NCBI GenBank assembly: GCA_030613665.1
Contig: JAUWLN010000008.1
Span: 1 to 20,704, forward strand
DNA: 20,704 nucleotides
Source of the DNA: Dehalococcoidia bacterium
GTDB taxonomy: Bacteria; Chloroflexota; Dehalococcoidia; Dehalococcoidales; RBG-16-60-22
Direction of reading: 5' to 3'
Shown here: in pieces, positions 13,478 through 20,596 of the stretch
How the letters are laid out: the number at the start of each line of letters is the position of its first letter
Numbering within the stretch: the first letter of the stretch is position 1
Position numbers and translations under genes: made by a program
The notes under the pieces: generated by a model
The model's input: only the letters and a program-made list of their open reading frames with translations
Told to the model about the DNA's origin: nothing
Database searches by the model: none

Positions 13478-15079
13478 TTACAGCACACTTGGTTCCTTGT
13501 ACTCGCCGAACACGTCTCTCAGTACGTCAGATATCTCCCCGACCGTGGCATAAGCCTTCACCGCTTCAATGAGAACCGGCATGATATTTTCCTCGCTGCT
13601 GGCTACCCGGTGCACTCTAGCCAGAACCTGTTGAACCTCGTCACTATCCCGCCGGCTTTTTAGATTGCTCAGTCGCTCTAGCTGCTTCCTGGCAACGCCC
13701 TCATCAATCTCAAACAGATCCATGGCCGGCTGCTCTTCCGAGGTATATTGATTGACACCAACCACAACCTGTTCACCGGCATCTACCGCCTTCTGGTGGT
13801 TGTAAGCTGACCGCCTTATCTCTCTCTGAATGTAACCTTTCTTAATCGCTTCCTGCGCCCCACCCATTTTGTCTATCGTGGCGATATATTTCTGTACGCC
13901 TTCCTCTATCTTATTGGTCAGCCATTCCACGTAGTATGAGCCACCCATCGGGTCGACAGTATCGGCGACACCACTCTCGAAGGCAAGTATCTGCTGTGTA
14001 CGCAGGGCCAGCTGCACTGCTTCCTCACTGGGCAAGGCAAGCGCCTCGTCATAAGAGTTGGTATGCAGGGACTGGCAGCTGCCCAGAATCGCCGCCAGTG
14101 CCTGTATGGTTACCCTGACCACGTTGTTGAGTGGCTGCTGTTCGGCCAGGGTACAGCCGCCAGTCTGAACATGGAATTTGAGCATTGTTGACCGTTCATT
14201 CTGAGCATTGAACCTTTCCTTCATTATCTTTGCCCACATCCGGCGCAGTGCCCGGAACTTGGCTACTTCTTCAAAGAGATTGGTAAAAGCGGCAAAGAAA
14301 AAAGAGAATTGCGGGGCGAAAGAATCAACGTCCATTCCCCGAGCAATCATCGCCTGTACATAAGCGATTCCATTGCATAAACTAAAGGCGGCCTCCTGAA
14401 TGGCGGTCGCCCCGGCCTCGCGCATGTGATAGCCGCTAATGCTAATCGAGTTCCATTTCGGCATATTCTGAGCGCAGTAGCTGCATATATCCGTGGTCAA
14501 CCGCATTGAAGGTCCGGGAGCGAAGATATATGTATTCCTGGCCACATATTCTTTCAGCAGGTCATTCTGAACGGTTCCCATTAGTTGACCTTGCGTCACG
14601 CCCTGTTTTTCTGCGGCAGCGATGTACATCGCCAGTATAATGGGAGCGGTGGCGTTGATTGTCATTGAAGTGCTTACCTCACCGAGCGGAATTCCACTCC
14701 AGAGGTCCTCCATGTCCTTCACTGAATCAATCGCCACGCCAACCCGGCCAACCTCGGGGAGCGCCAGGGGATGGTCCGAATCATAGCCCATTTGAGTTGG
14801 CAGGTGAAAAGCGACGCTGAAGCCGGTTTGTCCCTGCTTGTAGAGGTATTTGTAGCGCTTGTTTGTCTCCTCCACAGTGGCAAAGCCGGCATACTGGCGC
14901 ATCGTCCATAACCTAGTACGATAACCGGCTGGCATTATGTTACGGGTAAAAGGGTACTTCCCTGGCAGACCAGCAGCGATTTCGTTTTCTGATACATCAT
15001 CGGGGCTATATACCCTCTCAACCACGATCCCATCAACTGTTGTCTTGAACTCTCTTTTTCTTTCTTTCATTTCTGCCAT
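13478..15079 (-). CDS. Methylmalonyl-CoA mutase, large catalytic subunit
   Basis: A 533-residue acyl-CoA mutase TIM-barrel subunit without the B12 domain, which is encoded separately downstream. It isomerises succinyl-CoA and (R)-methylmalonyl-CoA with adenosylcobalamin. RQYAGF holds Tyr63, equivalent to the catalytic Tyr89 of P. shermanii mutase; PSMRL holds Arg193, equivalent to Arg207 that binds the carboxylate; SISGYHMREAG holds His218. Tyr plus Arg favours methylmalonyl- over isobutyryl-CoA mutase (which has Phe and Gln) and over 2-hydroxyisobutyryl-CoA mutase (Ile). One deviation is SVAFHLPT, where relatives usually have AFDLPT (His92). ATG 15079 with AAGGCGGTGA upstream is preferred over GTG 15091. 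First gene of the minus-strand operon. No MeaB/ArgK GTPase gene is in the window. Confidence 0.95.
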   Translation of the reverse strand: MAEMKERKREFKTTVDGIVVERVYSPDDVSENEIAAGLPGKYPFTRNIMPAGYRTRLWTMRQYAGFATVEETNKRYKYLYKQGQTGFSVAFHLPTQMGYDSDHPLALPEVGRVGVAIDSVKDMEDLWSGIPLGEVSTSMTINATAPIILAMYIAAAEKQGVTQGQLMGTVQNDLLKEYVARNTYIFAPGPSMRLTTDICSYCAQNMPKWNSISISGYHMREAGATAIQEAAFSLCNGIAYVQAMIARGMDVDSFAPQFSFFFAAFTNLFEEVAKFRALRRMWAKIMKERFNAQNERSTMLKFHVQTGGCTLAEQQPLNNVVRVTIQALAAILGSCQSLHTNSYDEALALPSEEAVQLALRTQQILAFESGVADTVDPMGGSYYVEWLTNKIEEGVQKYIATIDKMGGAQEAIKKGYIQREIRRSAYNHQKAVDAGEQVVVGVNQYTSEEQPAMDLFEIDEGVARKQLERLSNLKSRRDSDEVQQVLARVHRVASSEENIMPVLIEAVKAYATVGEISDVLRDVFGEYKEPSVL

Positions 15080-15259
15080 GACTTCTATCACCGCCTTCCC
15101 ACCAGGATTTCCCGCAAATAATAATAACGTTGCCAGATTATATTTGCAATGACGGCTCCACTATACAATCTGGAAACAGGCCCTAAATAATGCCTTCACT
15201 GATAAATATTTTAAAAAATTTGCCCGATAATGGTACTGAATATAACATGGTACAAAAGT

Positions 15260-15299
15260 GGGAGTATCAGGGAGTATTATGCAGTATATGGGCGTATTT
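15260..15299. repeat. Four tandem 10-bp repeats, consensus GGGAGTATNW
   Basis: Consecutive decamers read GGGAGTATCA, GGGAGTATTA, TGCAGTATAT and GGGCGTATTT with exact 10-base spacing. The first two differ at one base, the others by three or four. One helical turn per unit places all copies on the same DNA face, as in tandem activator or response-regulator sites. It lies about 75 bases upstream of the predicted -35 of the transporter promoter. Confidence 0.75.
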
Positions 15300-15374
15300 T
15301 TTTCTATACCCTGTTAAGGGGTAGCATAATGGTTTATCGTCCCATTTCAACTGCCTTATTCGGGTTTTTCTCTT

Positions 15375-15403
15375 TTGACTTATCATTTTTTGTCTGCTAA
15401 AGT
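15375..15403 (+). promoter_or_regulatory. Sigma70-like promoter for the betaine transporter operon
   Basis: TTGACT (15375-15380), a 17-base spacer ending in TGC, and TAAAGT (15398-15403), giving an extended -10 (TGcTAAAGT). Predicted start is near 15410, which would leave a leader of about 168 bases before the ATPase ATG at 15578. Confidence 0.55.
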
Positions 15404-15577
15404 ACACTAGTTTTTAGGGCTCCGAAGTACAATATGAAGCTAAAAGATACCCGCAAGGAGGTTATGTAAAATTATTACCGGCAGGCTTTAATGGTAGCTT
15501 CATTGCACTCGGTTGACCGGTTTCTCCCGCCACTTCCCTATTTTTTGTTTCCACTTTGTGAATGATTTTGCATTATT

Positions 15578-16789
15578 ATGGCTGATAAAGAACATAAGAT
15601 ACGCTGCCAGAACCTGTGGAAAATCTTTGGCCCCAGTCCGCATAGTGTGCTTGATTTAATTAAAAATGGCGCCTCCAAGCAGGAGGTTATGGAAAAAACG
15701 GGGCATGTTATCGCTATACGAGACGCCTCTTTTGAAGTTCAGGAAAACGAAGTATTCGTGGTAATGGGGCTTTCGGGAAGCGGTAAGTCCACCCTTGTAC
15801 GCTGTATGAATCGTCTTATGGAGCCCACCAGTGGCTCTATATTCATTGAAGGCGCCAATGTCGCTGAAATGAGCAACCATGACCTCAAGGAACTGCGCCG
15901 CCATAAACTGAGCATGGTCTTTCAACACTTCGGCCTCTTACCGCACAGGTCGGTTATCGATAATATCACGTTTGGCCTGGAGGTACGAGGGGACAGTAAG
16001 AAAGAACGGCAAGAAAGAGCCCAAAACGCCCTGGAGATGGTAGGCTTGGGTGGCTGGGAGAGTTCGCGGATTCAGGAACTGAGCGGCGGTATGCAGCAAC
16101 GGGTCGGCCTGGCCCGCGCCCTCGCTGTTGGCCCTGAGATATTGCTCATGGACGAGCCTTTCAGCGCCCTCGACCCGCTGATACGCCGGCAGATGCAGGA
16201 TGAATTCATTAACCTGCGGGCCAAGATGAAGAAGACGGTGGTCTTCATCACCCACGACCTGCTTGAGGCGCTGACCCTGGGCGACCGCGTTGCCATCATG
16301 CGCGATGGCATCATAGTGCAGTTGGGCACCCCGGAAGAAATTGTCACCAGTCCGGCTGACGATTACGTTCGTGAATTTGTCAAGGATGTCCCTCGCGGCA
16401 AAGTGATACCGGTGAACAACATTATGGAAGAGCCACCGCTGGTCACCGATGGCGAGCAACTGGTGAGCGCTGCAATCAAAGAAATGGAGAGGAAAGACAC
16501 TGATTTTGCCTTTGTCGTTAATTCAGATGGGTGCTGCGAAGGCGTCTTCACCCGGCAACAGGCCATGGACACCAGAGAAGAGAGGTCGAAAAAAATCGGG
16601 GAAGTTGCCAGCCGGGAATTCCCCACCACCTCACCGAATGCCCCGCTGGAGCAGTGCCTGTCACTGGTAGCCGAAGATGATACGCCAGTGGCGGTACTGG
16701 ATGAAGAGCAACACCTGGTGGGTGTCGTTACCCGACCAGTTTTGCTCAGGGCCGTGCAGTCCAGCGGCGGCGACAACGGTGAGGCATAA
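15578..16789 (+). CDS. proV: Glycine betaine/proline-type ABC transporter ATPase (ProV/OpuAA)
   Basis: A 403-residue ATPase of the quaternary-amine uptake family, peripheral on the inner face of the membrane. It has the family N-terminus NLWKIFGPSP with the long insert before Walker A, which is typical of ProV. Walker A GLSGSGKST is at about 64-72, the signature LSGGMQQRV at about 168-175, Walker B ILLMDEP at about 188-194, the D-loop SALD, and the switch His in FITHD. The C-terminal region (about 280-395) is a CBS-domain pair, which in OpuA senses ionic strength or nucleotides. ATG 15578 has no clear ribosome binding site; an in-frame TGA 15 bases upstream rules out a longer form, and the start matches the family. 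It heads the operon with proX and proW. Confidence 0.95.
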   Translation: MADKEHKIRCQNLWKIFGPSPHSVLDLIKNGASKQEVMEKTGHVIAIRDASFEVQENEVFVVMGLSGSGKSTLVRCMNRLMEPTSGSIFIEGANVAEMSNHDLKELRRHKLSMVFQHFGLLPHRSVIDNITFGLEVRGDSKKERQERAQNALEMVGLGGWESSRIQELSGGMQQRVGLARALAVGPEILLMDEPFSALDPLIRRQMQDEFINLRAKMKKTVVFITHDLLEALTLGDRVAIMRDGIIVQLGTPEEIVTSPADDYVREFVKDVPRGKVIPVNNIMEEPPLVTDGEQLVSAAIKEMERKDTDFAFVVNSDGCCEGVFTRQQAMDTREERSKKIGEVASREFPTTSPNAPLEQCLSLVAEDDTPVAVLDEEQHLVGVVTRPVLLRAVQSSGGDNGEA

Positions 16790-16836
16790 CGTCACCCTGG
16801 TCAGCGGTGGCGAATAAAAAGAAAGGAGAAACTATA

Positions 16837-17871
16837 TTGAAAAAAATCGTAATCTTTTTACTGCTGACAGTCATCATTGCAAGCCTGGCCTTGGTAGGCT
16901 GTGACGAGAAGGAAAAGGAGCCCATCAAGTTCGGTGACCTCAACTGGGGCAGCGCTCACTTCCAGTCGGAGCTTGCCCGGATAATCGCTATATACGGCTA
17001 TGGCTATCCGGTGGAGATGGTGGGCGGCAAGACCATCGCCCTGTTCCAGGCAAACCGCACCGGGGATATTGATGTCTTCATCGAAGGCTGGATGGCTAAC
17101 CAGCAGGAAGCCTATGACGAGGCCATGGCTTCCGGTGACATCGTGCTCCTGGGCATCCTGAATAACGATAACTGGCAGAGCCTCTTCGTGGTGCCGACCT
17201 ATGTAATCGAAGGTGACCCGGACCGCGGCATCGAACCCATGGCCCCTGACCTGAAGACCGTTGAAGACCTGAAGAAGCCCGAGATTATCGAGCTCTTTGC
17301 CGACCCCGAGGGCCCGGGAAAGGGCAGGATTATCACCTGCGTGCCCGGTTGGGAATGCGAGAAAATCAACATGGACCAGCTGGCAGCCTACGGATTGGAC
17401 GAGTACTATAACCTAGTGAACCCGGGGAGCGGCGACGCGATGCATGCCGCCCTACTCGGCGCCTATCAAAAGGGCGAGCCCTATATAACCTACGAGTGGG
17501 GGCCGGAATGGATTACCGGTATGCTTGACCTGACATTGCTGCAAGAACCGCCCTACGACGAGGCCGTCTGGGAGGAAAACCACGGCTGCGCCTATGCCGC
17601 CCAGGACCTGTTCATCACCGCCCACAAGACGTTTCCCGAGAAAGCCCCCGAACTGGTTGAGATGTTCGGCAAGTGGAAGCTGGACACCAAGACCCTGGGC
17701 GAAGCCCTGTCCTATATGCAAGACACCAAGGGTGAGCCGTTTGACGCCGCCATCTGGTTTATCAAGGAACGGGAAGACATCTGGACCACCTTTGTCCCGG
17801 CAGACGTAGCCCAGAAGGTTAAAGATGCCGTGGCGCAGGGCATCGTGGAACCTCAGGGAACCGAACAATAG
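16837..17871 (+). CDS. proX: Glycine betaine-type substrate-binding lipoprotein (ProX/OpuAC family)
   Basis: A 344-residue binding protein (OpuAC fold). The start is TTG 16837, set by AAAGGAGAA just upstream; the GTG at 16807 would put the ribosome site inside the protein and add a hydrophilic head to the signal peptide. KKIVIFLLLTVIIASLALVGC is a lipoprotein signal with lipobox LVGC, so the mature protein is membrane-anchored outside. Residues expected in the aromatic ligand cage occur in DLNWGSAHFQ, EGWMANQ, CVPGWECE and YEWGPEW, consistent with a quaternary-amine ligand such as glycine betaine, but exact specificity is not readable. It is 48 bases after the ATPase, and its mRNA is followed by a strong hairpin that may raise its copy number over the permease. 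Confidence 0.92.
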   Translation: MKKIVIFLLLTVIIASLALVGCDEKEKEPIKFGDLNWGSAHFQSELARIIAIYGYGYPVEMVGGKTIALFQANRTGDIDVFIEGWMANQQEAYDEAMASGDIVLLGILNNDNWQSLFVVPTYVIEGDPDRGIEPMAPDLKTVEDLKKPEIIELFADPEGPGKGRIITCVPGWECEKINMDQLAAYGLDEYYNLVNPGSGDAMHAALLGAYQKGEPYITYEWGPEWITGMLDLTLLQEPPYDEAVWEENHGCAYAAQDLFITAHKTFPEKAPELVEMFGKWKLDTKTLGEALSYMQDTKGEPFDAAIWFIKEREDIWTTFVPADVAQKVKDAVAQGIVEPQGTEQ

Positions 17872-17895
17872 GAGAGCGATATCATTGAGCGCTTG

Positions 17896-17942
17896 ATACC
17901 CCCACCCATGATTAACCTCCTGGCGAAAGTGGGTGGGGGTAT
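17896..17942 (+). promoter_or_regulatory. Strong hairpin between proX and proW
   Basis: ATACCCCCACCCA (17896-17908) and TGGGTGGGGGTAT (17930-17942) form a perfect 13-bp stem with a 21-base loop. No T-tract follows, so it is more likely an mRNA-stabilising or partially terminating element that lets more binding protein than permease be made, a known arrangement in ABC importer operons. The loop contains ACCTCC, complementary to ribosome binding sites. Confidence 0.75.
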
Positions 17943-17969
17943 TTGGTGATTTAGCGAGGAAAAAGGCAT

Positions 17970-18821
17970 ATGTTTAACTTCCCGGAAATCTTCTCTTTCC
18001 CCCTGGGTGAATGGATTAATATCGCCGTAGAATGGCTGACGGTAACATTGGCCCCCGTTTTCAATGTCATTACCGTTGCTATTCGCACGCCCCTCGTTTA
18101 TATTGAGCGTGCCCTCTGGTGGTTGCCCTGGTGGGTGCTGATACTAGCCTTCACTTTTGTCTCCTGGCGAGTTGCCAAACACTGGGTGGCCATATTGACT
18201 CTTGTCGGCTTTCTGTTCATCGGCGTGGTGGGGCTATGGAACGACACTATGACCACGATTGCCATAATCGTAACTTCCGTCTTCGTCTCAGTACTCATTG
18301 GCATCCCGCTTGGCATTCTGGCCGCTAAAAACGACCGATTCCAATCCTTAATCCGACCGGTTCTCGACGGCATGCAGACCATGCCCAGCTTCGTCTACCT
18401 CATCCCGGCAGTGTTCTTCTTCGGTCTGGGCAAGGTGCCGGCCGTGGTGGCTACCTTTATCTACGCCGTGCCACCCTGCATTCGCCTCACCAACCTGGGT
18501 ATACGCCAGGTTGCCGCCGAAACAGTTGAGGCCGGCCGGTCTTTCGGTTGCACCGAAACACAGCTCCTGTTCAAAATCCAGCTGCCTCTGGCGCGTCCGA
18601 CCATTATGGCTGGCGTGAACCAGACAATCATGATGGCTCTGGCGATGGTCGTGATTGCTTCCATGATCGGTGCGGCAGGACTCGGGCTGGAAGTCCTGCG
18701 GGGTATCGAGCGACTTGATGTGGGGCGAGGATTCATAGCCGGTTTTGCCATTGTCATCGTAGCCATAATCATCGACCGCATCAGCCAGGCATTCGGCAAA
18801 TCAGAGAACAACCGGAAGTAG
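17970..18821 (+). CDS. proW: Glycine betaine-type ABC transporter permease (ProW/OpuAB)
   Basis: A 283-residue integral inner-membrane permease. Several hydrophobic spans are visible: about 49-65 (LWWLPWWVLILAFTFVS), 75-90, 93-115, 135-160, 205-230 and 255-270. The EAA coupling motif that contacts ProV reads VAETVEAGRSFGCTETQLLFKIQLPLARP (about 185-213). The family stretch DGMQTMPSFVYLIPAVFFFGLG (about 130-151) is diagnostic of ProW/OpuAB. ATG 17970 lies after AGCGAGGAAAAAGG, 98 bases after proX with the hairpin in between. A good terminator follows. With ProV and ProX it makes a complete importer. Confidence 0.95.
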   Translation: MFNFPEIFSFPLGEWINIAVEWLTVTLAPVFNVITVAIRTPLVYIERALWWLPWWVLILAFTFVSWRVAKHWVAILTLVGFLFIGVVGLWNDTMTTIAIIVTSVFVSVLIGIPLGILAAKNDRFQSLIRPVLDGMQTMPSFVYLIPAVFFFGLGKVPAVVATFIYAVPPCIRLTNLGIRQVAAETVEAGRSFGCTETQLLFKIQLPLARPTIMAGVNQTIMMALAMVVIASMIGAAGLGLEVLRGIERLDVGRGFIAGFAIVIVAIIIDRISQAFGKSENNRK

Positions 18822-18857
18822 CCGGTTCATTTTAAACCAGCTTCAATTGCTTTCATT

Positions 18858-18892
18858 AAGGGGAATCTTTATCGGTTCCCCTTTCTTCTTTC
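18858..18892 (+). terminator. Rho-independent terminator after proW
   Basis: AAGGGGAATC (18858-18867) pairs with GGTTCCCCTT (18874-18883) over 10 bp with one G-T pair and a 6-base loop, then TCTTCTTTCC follows. This is the clearest intrinsic terminator in the window and closes the transporter operon. Confidence 0.8.
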
Positions 18893-18926
18893 CCTGCCAT
18901 ATTGTAAAAGGAAAACGGGCAAAATA

Positions 18927-18947
18927 TTGCGCATAGTGATAGAATAT
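18927..18947 (+). promoter_or_regulatory. Extended -10 element upstream of the amidohydrolase gene
   Basis: TGATAGAAT (18937-18945) is an extended -10 match. The 18 bases CGCATAGTGATAGAATAT (18930-18947) are 15/18 identical to an element ahead of the corrinoid-protein gene. A TTG sits just upstream, too close for a normal -35. Start would be near 18952. Confidence 0.45.
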
Positions 18948-18994
18948 AGTGCAAAGTCAGCGGCCGCCAGATTACACCTGGAGGAGTAATAACA

Positions 18995-19864
18995 ATGATA
19001 GTTGACATACACACTCACGTTCCAACCCACGTGTCAGAGGTGCCGGCGGAAGAGGAAATCGTGAATAAACAGATGAGGCCGGACAGGCCGGTCAGGATAA
19101 CCACCACCCACCACGATTTCTTCAAGGCAATGGAACCTGTGGACCGGGTTATCTCCTTCGGCATCGCCATGCCACCGGACCGTCCCGCCGTTATCGGGGA
19201 GAAAGACGCGAAGAAGGTCAATGATGCTACAGCCGCACTGGTGACTGAGGCGCCGGAGAAAGTCATCGGCTTCATGTCCGTCTGGCCGGAGGCACAAGAC
19301 GCGATTGCTGAAATGGAGAGAGCCTGCCACGACCTCAAGCTGCGCGGGCTGAAGCTGGGGCCGAACTACCAGAACTTCGACCCTCTGGGAGAAAACGCGC
19401 TGCGGGTTTATACCAAGGCCCAGGAGTTAAACCTGCCCATTATGTTTCACCAGGGGACCTCTCCCATACGCGATGCTCCCATCCGCTACGCCCACCCGCT
19501 GGTGATGGACGAAATTGCCATTCGTTTTCCCGAGCTGCGCATCGTCATGGCTCATATCGGCCATCCTTGGCAGGAAGATTGCCTAGTCGTGATACGTAAA
19601 CACCCGCACGTCTACGCTGATATTTCAGGCAGGTTTTATCGGCCCTGGTCCTTCTACCACGGCCTGCGCATGGCTTACGAATGGGCGGTGATGGATAAAC
19701 TGTTCCTGGGTTCTGATTATCCCATAACCATGCCGCAGGAAGCGATGGATGGCCTGCGCAACATGAATGACTTTATCAGCAAGCATAATCTTCCCGAGGT
19801 TCCTCAGGAGCTTCTGGAGCAGATAATCCATTGTGACGCGCTGGCACTGCTGGGCCTAAATTGA
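18995..19864 (+). CDS. Amidohydrolase-2 family (PF04909-like) metal-dependent hydrolase/decarboxylase
   Basis: A 289-residue TIM-barrel amidohydrolase. DIHTH at 4-8 supplies the first metal ligands; LKLRGLKLGP (about 113-122), IMFHQGTS (about 149-156), VMAHIGHPW (about 184-192) and FLGSDYP (about 242-248) are the later metal and catalytic motifs. The family includes decarboxylases (ACMSD, gamma-resorcylate) and lactone hydrolases (LigI, sugar-acid lactones), so reaction type is open. The ATG at 18995 follows CTGGAGGAGTAA, a strong ribosome binding site. It sits alone between the transporter terminator and the corrinoid operon and shares a promoter-like element with the latter, suggesting linked expression. 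Soluble, no signal peptide. Confidence 0.85.
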   Translation: MIVDIHTHVPTHVSEVPAEEEIVNKQMRPDRPVRITTTHHDFFKAMEPVDRVISFGIAMPPDRPAVIGEKDAKKVNDATAALVTEAPEKVIGFMSVWPEAQDAIAEMERACHDLKLRGLKLGPNYQNFDPLGENALRVYTKAQELNLPIMFHQGTSPIRDAPIRYAHPLVMDEIAIRFPELRIVMAHIGHPWQEDCLVVIRKHPHVYADISGRFYRPWSFYHGLRMAYEWAVMDKLFLGSDYPITMPQEAMDGLRNMNDFISKHNLPEVPQELLEQIIHCDALALLGLN

Positions 19865-19880
19865 GATTGAGCCGACTTAC

Positions 19881-19902
19881 TTGACGCACTGTGTTAGAAT
19901 AT
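19881..19902 (+). promoter_or_regulatory. Extended -10 element upstream of the corrinoid-protein gene
   Basis: TGTTAGAAT (19892-19900) is an extended -10 match inside CGCACTGTGTTAGAATAT (19885-19902), nearly the same as the element at 18930-18947. TTGACG (19881-19886) is adjacent but too close for a standard -35. Start would be near 19907, about 40 bases before ATG 19946. Confidence 0.45.
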
Positions 19903-19945
19903 CAGATACAGGAATAACAAAATACTGGAGGTGAAATGCCGCATC

Positions 19946-20581
19946 ATGTCTAATTTAGAAGAATTAACCAGTAGCGTGATTGACGGGCAAGTTGCCAAAG
20001 CAGTCGAGATTACACAAAAAGCGCTGTCGGCACAGGTGCCAGCCAAGGAAATACTGGACAATGGGTTATTACCGGCAATGAACCAGGTGGGCAGCGACTT
20101 TGAAAGCGGTGAGATTTTTCTGCCCGAACTGCTCATGGCCGGTGATGCCATGAAAGCTTCCATAGCACTGCTGAGGCCAGAACTTACCAGCACGGGAGCT
20201 GCCTACGCAGGAAAATGTGTCATCGGCACAGTCGAGGGTGACCTTCACGACATCGGCAAAAATATCGTCATCCTGATGCTTGAGGGAAACGGATGGGAGG
20301 TAACCGACCTCGGCATAGATGTCCCGCCACAGCGTTTCTGCGATGAAATCAAAAAGGGCAGCTATGATATCATGGGCCTGTCTTCCCTGCTGACCTTCAC
20401 CATGCCCAAGATGCCGGAAACGATAAATGTCCTCAAGGAAGCCGGCTTGAGAAACAAGGTCAAGGTAATGGTCGGCGGCGTCCCGTTGAACCAGTCCTTT
20501 GCCGACCAGATAGGGGCTGATGCCTTCGCCCGTGATGCCGTGCAAGCAGTGGTAAAAGCCAGGGAACTTGTAAACAAGTAA
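19946..20581 (+). CDS. Corrinoid methyl-carrier protein (MtbC/MttC/MtgC family)
   Basis: A 211-residue corrinoid protein: an N-terminal helical cap (B12-binding_2, about 1-85, with NGLLPAMNQVGSDFESGEIFLPELLMA) and a C-terminal Rossmann-like B12 domain. The cobalamin motif is GTVEGDLHDIGKNIV at 94-108, with Asp99-His101-Gly104 as DxHxxG. LSSLLTF and VMVGGVPLN follow as the usual SxL and GG motifs. Such proteins carry a methyl group from a substrate-specific methyltransferase (methylamines, glycine betaine, methanol or aryl ethers) to a second methyltransferase. ATG 19946 follows GGAGGTGA at 11 bases; an intervening ATG at 19936 opens only five codons. It is 15 bases from the UroD-type gene, so they form an operon. 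Which methyl donor is used cannot be told. Confidence 0.93.
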   Translation: MSNLEELTSSVIDGQVAKAVEITQKALSAQVPAKEILDNGLLPAMNQVGSDFESGEIFLPELLMAGDAMKASIALLRPELTSTGAAYAGKCVIGTVEGDLHDIGKNIVILMLEGNGWEVTDLGIDVPPQRFCDEIKKGSYDIMGLSSLLTFTMPKMPETINVLKEAGLRNKVKVMVGGVPLNQSFADQIGADAFARDAVQAVVKARELVNK

Positions 20582-20596
20582 TGGAGGGTAGTTAAG

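Larger units (their letters stand above)
15080..15577. other. 498-base divergent intergenic region (mutase operon / betaine transporter)
   Basis: This is the largest non-coding gap. From left to right it holds: a perfect TATAAT on the minus strand (15142-15137) without a convincing -35, possibly serving the mutase operon; two ATGGTAC direct repeats (15230-15236 and 15247-15253); four tandem 10-mers (15260-15299); an imperfect TACCC/GGGTA inverted repeat (15307-15323); a plus-strand promoter (15375-15403); a strong AAGGAGG followed 2 bases later by ATGTAA (15455-15469); and a 24-codon reading frame (15491-15565) in frame with the transporter ATPase. No known riboswitch class was recognised. 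Confidence 0.6.

Noticed and set aside
15563..15565. TGA between the 24-codon upstream frame and proV as a possible selenocysteine or recoded codon
   Set aside because: Other genes here end in TGA as a normal stop, no SECIS-like hairpin was seen, and the proV homologues start at ATG 15578.
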